A stretch of DNA of 5,596 bases from Bacillota bacterium (GTDB taxonomy: Bacteria > Bacillota > Negativicutes > Sporomusales > UBA7701). Below the pieces are notes generated by a model. The model saw nothing but the letters and a program-made list of their open reading frames with translations, ran no database searches and had not been told where the DNA came from. The DNA lies in NCBI GenBank assembly GCA_023415075.1, contig JAEZLU010000053.1, forward strand, positions 1 through 5,596, in the 5' to 3' direction. A program made the position numbers and the translations under genes. Shown one piece after another: positions 1 to 5,596 of the stretch. The stretch's first letter is position 1; each line of letters starts with the position of its first letter.

Positions 1-25
1 TTGAGCCTAAAAAGTGGATGAATTA

Positions 26-38
26 GCCAAAAATTGGC
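26..38. repeat. Small perfect inverted repeat upstream of dnaK
   Basis: The arms GCCAA (26-30) and TTGGC (34-38) are perfect complements around an AAA spacer. The 5-bp arms are short and no T-run follows on either strand, so it is a poor terminator. It could be an operator half of an unidentified regulator or a chance match. It lies about 80 bases before the dnaK start codon. Confidence 0.35.
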
Positions 39-43
39 CTGGA

Positions 44-73
44 TTGCCGCTGTAGCGAGTTTTAATTAATAAT
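44..73 (+). promoter_or_regulatory. Candidate vegetative-type promoter for the dnaK cluster
   Basis: TTGCCG (44-49, 4 of 6 matches to TTGACA) is followed after 18 bases by AATAAT (68-73, 5 of 6 matches to TATAAT), with AT-rich sequence between 60 and 73. This would start transcription near position 80 and leave a leader of about 40 nt before the dnaK ATG. A competing pair, ATGACT (72-77) and TATAAC (95-100) with a 17-base spacer, matches about as well, but its start would fall near 106-108, inside the Shine-Dalgarno sequence. I therefore prefer the upstream pair. Both are weak matches read by eye. Confidence 0.3.
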
Positions 74-90
74 GACTATCGGCTATTATT
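68..90. promoter_or_regulatory. Inverted repeat over the candidate promoter, possible operator
   Basis: AATAAT (68-73) and ATTATT (85-90) are perfect 6-base inverted arms separated by 11 bases, directly before the dnaK Shine-Dalgarno sequence. One arm coincides with the better -10 candidate, and the second would lie just after the inferred transcription start, a usual position for a repressor site. It does not resemble CIRCE (TTAGCACTC-N9-GAGTGCTAA) or the GTCAAA-type CtsR repeats. AT-rich DNA gives such arms by chance, so the regulatory reading is only a possibility. Confidence 0.3.
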
Positions 91-104
91 AAGGTATAAC
101 CACT

Positions 105-112
105 AAAGGAGG
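105..112 (+). promoter_or_regulatory. Ribosome binding site of dnaK
   Basis: AAAGGAGG is a near-perfect complement to the 16S rRNA 3' end and ends 8 bases before the ATG at 121. It fixes that start codon and indicates strong initiation. Confidence 0.9.
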
Positions 113-120
113 CAAAAGCC

Positions 121-1989
<1,869 letters not shown>

Positions 1990-2007
1990 CAGGCGCCTTA
2001 TTCTGAC

Positions 2008-2016
2008 AGGGGGTGA
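2008..2016 (+). promoter_or_regulatory. Ribosome binding site of the J-protein gene, points to a TTG start
   Basis: AGGGGGTGA differs from the ideal AGGAGGTGA at one base. Its G-rich core (2009-2013) ends 8 bases before the TTG at 2022. The in-frame GTG at 2013 and ATG at 2016 lie inside this element, too close to use it. The site therefore favours TTG 2022, which also puts the J-domain right at the N-terminus. Confidence 0.75.
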
Positions 2017-2021
2017 TGCTT

Positions 2022-3029
2022 TTGAAGTATATCGACTACTATGAGGTGCTTAAAGTTCCGAAAACGGCAGCGGAAAAGGAAATAAAGCAGGCATACCGTA
2101 AGTTGGCCCGCCAGCATCACCCCGACCTGCACCAGGGAGACGCCAAGGCGCAAGCGGAAGAGAAGTTCAAGCTGATCAACGAAGCGTACGAGGTGCTGAG
2201 CGACGCCGAGAAGCGGGCCAAATACGACCGCCTCGGGATGAACTGGAAGGCCGGCGACGAGTTCGCCGCCGATCCGGCGAATACGGGCGGCCGCACATAC
2301 AGCTATCACGGTCCTGCCGATTTCGATCTCGATGGCTTTGGCTTCAGCGATTTCTTCTCCAGTGTCTTTGGCGAGGATTTTGCCCATAGCCGCCAGGGTG
2401 GCGGCCGGGCCCGCCAGGCAAACTATAAGGGGGAAGACATCGACGCCGAAATCAGCCTGACGGTTGATGAGCTTATCCACGGTTCGGAAAAAGAGCTGCG
2501 GCTGGCGATTCCCAGTCCCTGCGCCGCCTGCGGCGGGCAGCGGTTTGCCAGCGGCGGCATTTGCCGGGCTTGTGCAGGCACGGGTGTGAGCGAGGAGACC
2601 AAAACGGTCAAGGTTAAGATTCCGGCGAAGCTATACCCCGGCGCCTCGCTGCGCCTCAAGGGGCTGGGCGGAAAAGGCTACGGGAACGGGCCGGACGGCG
2701 ACCTGTATCTGCGGATAAGGGTAGCGGCCGGCGGCAGGTGGCAGGTGAGCGGCAGCGATCTTGAGGCCGAACTGGTTATTTACCCCGACCAGGCGGTCCT
2801 TGGCGATAAACTGCAGATGCCTACCCCTCACGGCGCTGTTCAGTTAAAGCTTCAACCGGGCATGCATTCCGGTCAGCGGCTGCGGATCCGGGAAAAAGGC
2901 CTGCCGAAGGAAAACGGTTTTGGCGATCTGTATCTCCGGCTGCGGATTGATATCCCGCCGGAACAGACCGAGGCCGAAAAGGGGCTCTACCAGAAAATCC
3001 GCGAACTGCGCCAGAATAGCGCAAAGTAA
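2022..3029 (+). CDS. DnaJ/CbpA-type J-domain co-chaperone with a single-centre zinc finger
   Basis: This Hsp40 co-chaperone of 335 residues delivers clients to DnaK and stimulates its ATPase in the cytoplasm. I place the start at TTG 2022 because the Shine-Dalgarno sequence covers the GTG 2013 and ATG 2016 alternatives, which would add 3 or 2 residues. The J-domain (about 3-72) opens with YIDYYEVLKV and carries the essential HPD motif at 33-35. A Phe/Asp-rich linker in the place of the G/F region contains GFSDFFSSVFG (107-117). The C-terminal substrate-binding region holds four cysteines, the only ones in the protein, as CxxC at 167/170 and 181/184. CAACGG resembles DnaJ zinc motif 1. CRACAGTG, followed by KTVKVKIPAKLYPGASLRLKG, matches DnaJ motif 4 and what follows it. 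Motifs 2 and 3 are therefore missing, giving a form between type I DnaJ and the zinc-free CbpA class. The end has the usual DGDLYLRI and GDLYLRLRI strands. It lies 32 nt after dnaK and 30 nt before clpB. I give no symbol because dnaJ and cbpA are both used for such genes. Confidence 0.93.
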   Translation: MKYIDYYEVLKVPKTAAEKEIKQAYRKLARQHHPDLHQGDAKAQAEEKFKLINEAYEVLSDAEKRAKYDRLGMNWKAGDEFAADPANTGGRTYSYHGPADFDLDGFGFSDFFSSVFGEDFAHSRQGGGRARQANYKGEDIDAEISLTVDELIHGSEKELRLAIPSPCAACGGQRFASGGICRACAGTGVSEETKTVKVKIPAKLYPGASLRLKGLGGKGYGNGPDGDLYLRIRVAAGGRWQVSGSDLEAELVIYPDQAVLGDKLQMPTPHGAVQLKLQPGMHSGQRLRIREKGLPKENGFGDLYLRLRIDIPPEQTEAEKGLYQKIRELRQNSAK

Positions 3030-3045
3030 ATCGAAGCAAGCAGGC

Positions 3046-3052
3046 AGGAGGT
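3046..3052 (+). promoter_or_regulatory. Ribosome binding site of clpB
   Basis: AGGAGGT ends 7 bases before the ATG at 3060, with the AGGAGG core 8 bases away. It is the consensus sequence at ideal spacing and sets the clpB start in the 30-nt gap after the J-protein stop codon. Confidence 0.9.
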
Positions 3053-3059
3053 TATCAGT

Positions 3060-5596
3060 ATGGATCAAGATAAATTCACCCAAAAAGCCACGGCGGCCAT
3101 TCAGGAGGCCCAGCAGCTGGCGGCGATGAGTTACCACCAGGAACTGACCACCCGCCATCTGCTCCTGGCGCTGGCGAGCGAGAGCGAAGGGATAGTGGCC
3201 TATATCCTGGCCCAGTTGGGCGTTCAGCTGCCGGCTTTGCGGGCAAAAATCGAGCAGATGTTAAAGAGCGTACCGGCAGTCAGGGGCCAGGACAGCGGGC
3301 TGCGAATGAACATCGCCATGGTCAGGGTGCTGGCGCTGGCGCAGAAGCAGGCGGCGGCCATGAAGGATGAATATGTGAGCGTCGAGCACCTGCTCCTGGC
3401 GATAGCCGAGGACGGCGACAGCGATGTGGTCAGCGCCTGCCGGGAGTTCGGCCTGACCCGCAGCCGTATTCTCGAAGTGATTAGCAGCTTCCGCGCCGGG
3501 AAACAGGTGACCTCGGACAAGCCGGAGGGAAGCCTGCAGGCCCTGGCCAAATACGGCCGGGATCTTACCGATTTGGCCCGGCAGGGCAAACTTGACCCGG
3601 TGATCGGCCGGGATGAAGAAATCCGCCGGGTGGTGGAAATCCTGTCGCGCCGGACCAAGAACAACCCGGTGCTTATCGGCGAGCCGGGGGTGGGCAAGAC
3701 GGCCATAGTCGAAGGGCTGGCCCGCCGGGTGATCGCCGGCGACGTGCCCGAAGGGTTGAAGAATAAGGTCATTTATTCGCTCGACCTGGGAGCCATGGTG
3801 GCCGGGGCAAAATACCGGGGCGAATTCGAAGAGCGCCTGAAGAACGTGCTGGGGGAAATCAAAAAGGCCGAAGGGAATATTATCCTCTTTATCGACGAGC
3901 TGCACACCGTTGTCGGGGCCGGCGCCGCCGAGGGCGCCATGGATGCGGGCAATATTCTGAAACCTATGCTGGCGCGCGGCGAGCTGCACTGCATCGGCGC
4001 CACCACCCTGAACGAATACCGCAAGCATATCGAGAAGGACGCCGCCTTGGAGCGCCGCTTCCAGCCGATAATGGTCAACCAGCCGAGCGTGGAGGACACC
4101 GTTTCCATACTGCGGGGCCTGCGGGAACGCTATGAGGTGCATCATGGCGTCAGAATCAAGGACGCCGCCCTTGTTGCCGCCGCGACCCTTTCCGACCGCT
4201 ACATCGCCGACCGCTTCCTGCCTGACAAGGCTATCGACCTGGTCGACGAGGCGGCGGCCAAGCTGCGCACCGAGATCGACTCGATGCCGAGCGAGCTGGA
4301 CGAAGCCTCGCGCCGCGTCCTGCAACTGGAGATCGAGGAACAGGCGCTGAAAAAGGAAAATGACCCCGCCTCCCAGGAGAAACTGAGCCGCATCCGCGAG
4401 GAACTGGCGAACCTCAAGCAGCAGGCCGACTCGCTGAAAGCCCAGTGGCAGATGGAGAAACAGGGCATCCTGCGGCTGCGCAATCTGAAAAAGGAAATCG
4501 AGGCAGTCCGCGCCGAGATGGAGGCGGCGGAAAGGGATTATGATCTCAATAAGCTGGCTGAGCTCAAATACGGCAAACTGCCGGAACTGGAAAAGCGCCT
4601 GAAAAGCGAGGAAAGCCTGCTGGCCGAGAAACGCTCGCACAAGGTTATGCTCAAGGAAGAGGTCGACGAGGACGACATCGCTAAGATAGTCAGCCGCTGG
4701 ACAGGTATCCCGGTAACCCGGCTGCTTAGCGGCGAACGGGAAAAACTCAGCCGCCTGGAGGAAATCCTCCATGAGCGGGTGGTGGGCCAGGACGCCGCCG
4801 TTACCGCCATCAGCGAAGCCATTATCCGGGCGCGTGCAGGCATCAAGGACCCCAATCGCCCCATCGGTTCCTTCATCTTCCTCGGACCGACGGGGGTCGG
4901 CAAGACCGAGCTGGCAAAAACGCTGGCCGAGGTTCTCTTCGACGACGAACGCAGCATGATAAGAATCGATATGAGCGAATACATGGAGAAGCATTCCGTT
5001 TCCCGCCTCGTCGGCGCGCCTCCCGGCTATGTGGGCTACGATGAAGGCGGCCAGCTCACCGAGGCCGTGCGCCGCCGCCCGTACAGCGTTATTCTGCTGG
5101 ACGAGGTGGAAAAGGCCCACCACGATGTTTTCAACATTCTCCTGCAGATTCTCGATGACGGCCGCCTGACCGACGGTAAAGGCCGCACGGTCGATTTCAA
5201 GAACACGGTTATCATCATGACCTCCAACATCGGCTCGCACGAGATATTGAGCAGCGATTTCGCCGTGGCCAAGGAGCGGGTGCTTGATATGATGAGAAGC
5301 CATTTCCGCCCAGAATTCCTCAACCGGATCGACGACATCATCGTGTTTAACGCCTTGAGCCGCGAGCAAGTCGCCGATATTGCCGCCTTACTTCTGAAAA
5401 ACCTCGGCGCCCGCGTCAAGAAACAACTCAACATAGGTCTTTCCTGGGACAAGAAGGTGCTAAACCTGCTGGCCGAGGAAGGCTACGACCCGAATTACGG
5501 CGCGCGCCCGCTGAAACGGCTCATCGGCCGGCTGATTGAGACCGAACTGAGCAAGAAAATCGTCAAAGGCGAAGTGCCGGAGGGCAGCCATGTGGA
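3060..5596 (+). CDS. clpB: ATP-dependent disaggregase ClpB (Hsp104 family), 3' end outside window
   Basis: This is a hexameric AAA+ unfoldase that pulls proteins out of aggregates together with DnaK. The frame is open from ATG 3060 to the window edge: 845 complete codons, so only about 15-25 C-terminal residues should be missing. The repeat-type Clp N domain (about 1-145, beginning MDQDKFTQKA) is present. AAA domain 1 has Walker A GEPGVGKT (207-214), pore-loop Tyr252 in AKYRGEFEER, and Walker B FIDE ending at Glu280. The long coiled-coil middle domain (about 410-530) marks ClpB rather than ClpA, ClpC or ClpE, and includes LKYGKLPELEK with Tyr504 where E. coli ClpB has the DnaK-contact Tyr503. 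AAA domain 2 has GPTGVGKT (609-616), pore Tyr657 in GYVGYDEGG, Walker B LLDE ending at Glu682, arginine finger Arg756 in FLNRID, and sensor-2 Arg816 in YGARPLKR. No key residue is missing. The segment between SNIGS and FRPEF looks about four residues shorter than in E. coli. No ClpP-binding IGF/L-type loop was noticed, which fits a disaggregase rather than a protease partner. Confidence 0.97.
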   Translation, partial: MDQDKFTQKATAAIQEAQQLAAMSYHQELTTRHLLLALASESEGIVAYILAQLGVQLPALRAKIEQMLKSVPAVRGQDSGLRMNIAMVRVLALAQKQAAAMKDEYVSVEHLLLAIAEDGDSDVVSACREFGLTRSRILEVISSFRAGKQVTSDKPEGSLQALAKYGRDLTDLARQGKLDPVIGRDEEIRRVVEILSRRTKNNPVLIGEPGVGKTAIVEGLARRVIAGDVPEGLKNKVIYSLDLGAMVAGAKYRGEFEERLKNVLGEIKKAEGNIILFIDELHTVVGAGAAEGAMDAGNILKPMLARGELHCIGATTLNEYRKHIEKDAALERRFQPIMVNQPSVEDTVSILRGLRERYEVHHGVRIKDAALVAAATLSDRYIADRFLPDKAIDLVDEAAAKLRTEIDSMPSELDEASRRVLQLEIEEQALKKENDPASQEKLSRIREELANLKQQADSLKAQWQMEKQGILRLRNLKKEIEAVRAEMEAAERDYDLNKLAELKYGKLPELEKRLKSEESLLAEKRSHKVMLKEEVDEDDIAKIVSRWTGIPVTRLLSGEREKLSRLEEILHERVVGQDAAVTAISEAIIRARAGIKDPNRPIGSFIFLGPTGVGKTELAKTLAEVLFDDERSMIRIDMSEYMEKHSVSRLVGAPPGYVGYDEGGQLTEAVRRRPYSVILLDEVEKAHHDVFNILLQILDDGRLTDGKGRTVDFKNTVIIMTSNIGSHEILSSDFAVAKERVLDMMRSHFRPEFLNRIDDIIVFNALSREQVADIAALLLKNLGARVKKQLNIGLSWDKKVLNLLAEEGYDPNYGARPLKRLIGRLIETELSKKIVKGEVPEGSHV

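Noticed and set aside
35..47. Possible sigma-54 promoter TGGCCTGGATTGC
   Set aside because: The GG and GC dinucleotides are 8 bases apart instead of the required 10, and the CAC part of the -24 element is not matched.
72..92. Six-codon leader ORF, ATG at 72 to TAA at 92 (MTIGYY)
   Set aside because: It has no Shine-Dalgarno sequence, overlaps the promoter candidates, and shows no attenuator structure downstream.
59..97. Sigma-B-like hexamers GTTTTA (59-64) and AGGTAT (92-97)
   Set aside because: The spacing of 27 bases is about twice that of real sigma-B promoters.
1990..2007. Terminator or promoter between dnaK and the J-protein gene
   Set aside because: The gap contains only a GGCGCC palindrome and no hairpin followed by a T-run, nor a promoter-like hexamer pair.
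2920..3129. 69-codon + strand frame bridging the J-protein and clpB genes
   Set aside because: It overlaps two well-supported genes in another frame and has no ribosome binding site or recognisable content.
3261..5369. Very long antisense reading frame (702 codons) opposite clpB
   Set aside because: It mirrors the clpB codon pattern in GC-rich DNA, the predicted protein shows no recognisable domain, and the sense strand encodes an intact ClpB with all motifs.

Overview
The window holds the front part of one chaperone gene cluster, all on the + strand: a short AT-rich upstream region (1-120), a complete dnaK (Hsp70), a complete J-domain co-chaperone gene and a clpB disaggregase gene cut by the right edge. 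The gaps between genes are only about 30 nt. Each gene has its own strong Shine-Dalgarno sequence, and no terminator is visible between them, so they very probably form one transcript.

Organism: the three ribosome-binding sites (AAAGGAGG, AGGGGGTGA, AGGAGGT) and the TTG start inferred for the second gene look like Firmicutes. The coding sequence is GC-rich (about 60 % by eye). DnaK carries the extra segment in the ATPase domain that Gram-negative Hsp70s have and typical Gram-positive DnaKs lack. Together these suggest a diderm Firmicute such as a Negativicutes/Sporomusaceae member. This is an inference; a GC-rich clostridial or deltaproteobacterial relative is not excluded.

How the genes work together: DnaK, a J-protein and ClpB are the parts of the bacterial bi-chaperone disaggregation machine. 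The J-protein delivers substrate and triggers ATP hydrolysis by DnaK. DnaK hands aggregates to ClpB by docking on its coiled-coil middle domain, and ClpB threads them through its central pore. The third DnaK partner, the nucleotide exchange factor GrpE, is not here and neither is the repressor HrcA. The set therefore looks like a secondary dnaK locus separate from a classical hrcA-grpE-dnaK-dnaJ operon, and it presumably borrows GrpE from elsewhere.

Regulation: no CIRCE element or CtsR box is visible in the 120 bases upstream of dnaK. That region instead has two small inverted repeats and ambiguous promoter-like hexamers.

I see no wholly new system. The points of most interest are the J-protein, which keeps only one of the two DnaJ zinc centres, the Gram-negative-type insert in DnaK, and the unexplained inverted repeats upstream.
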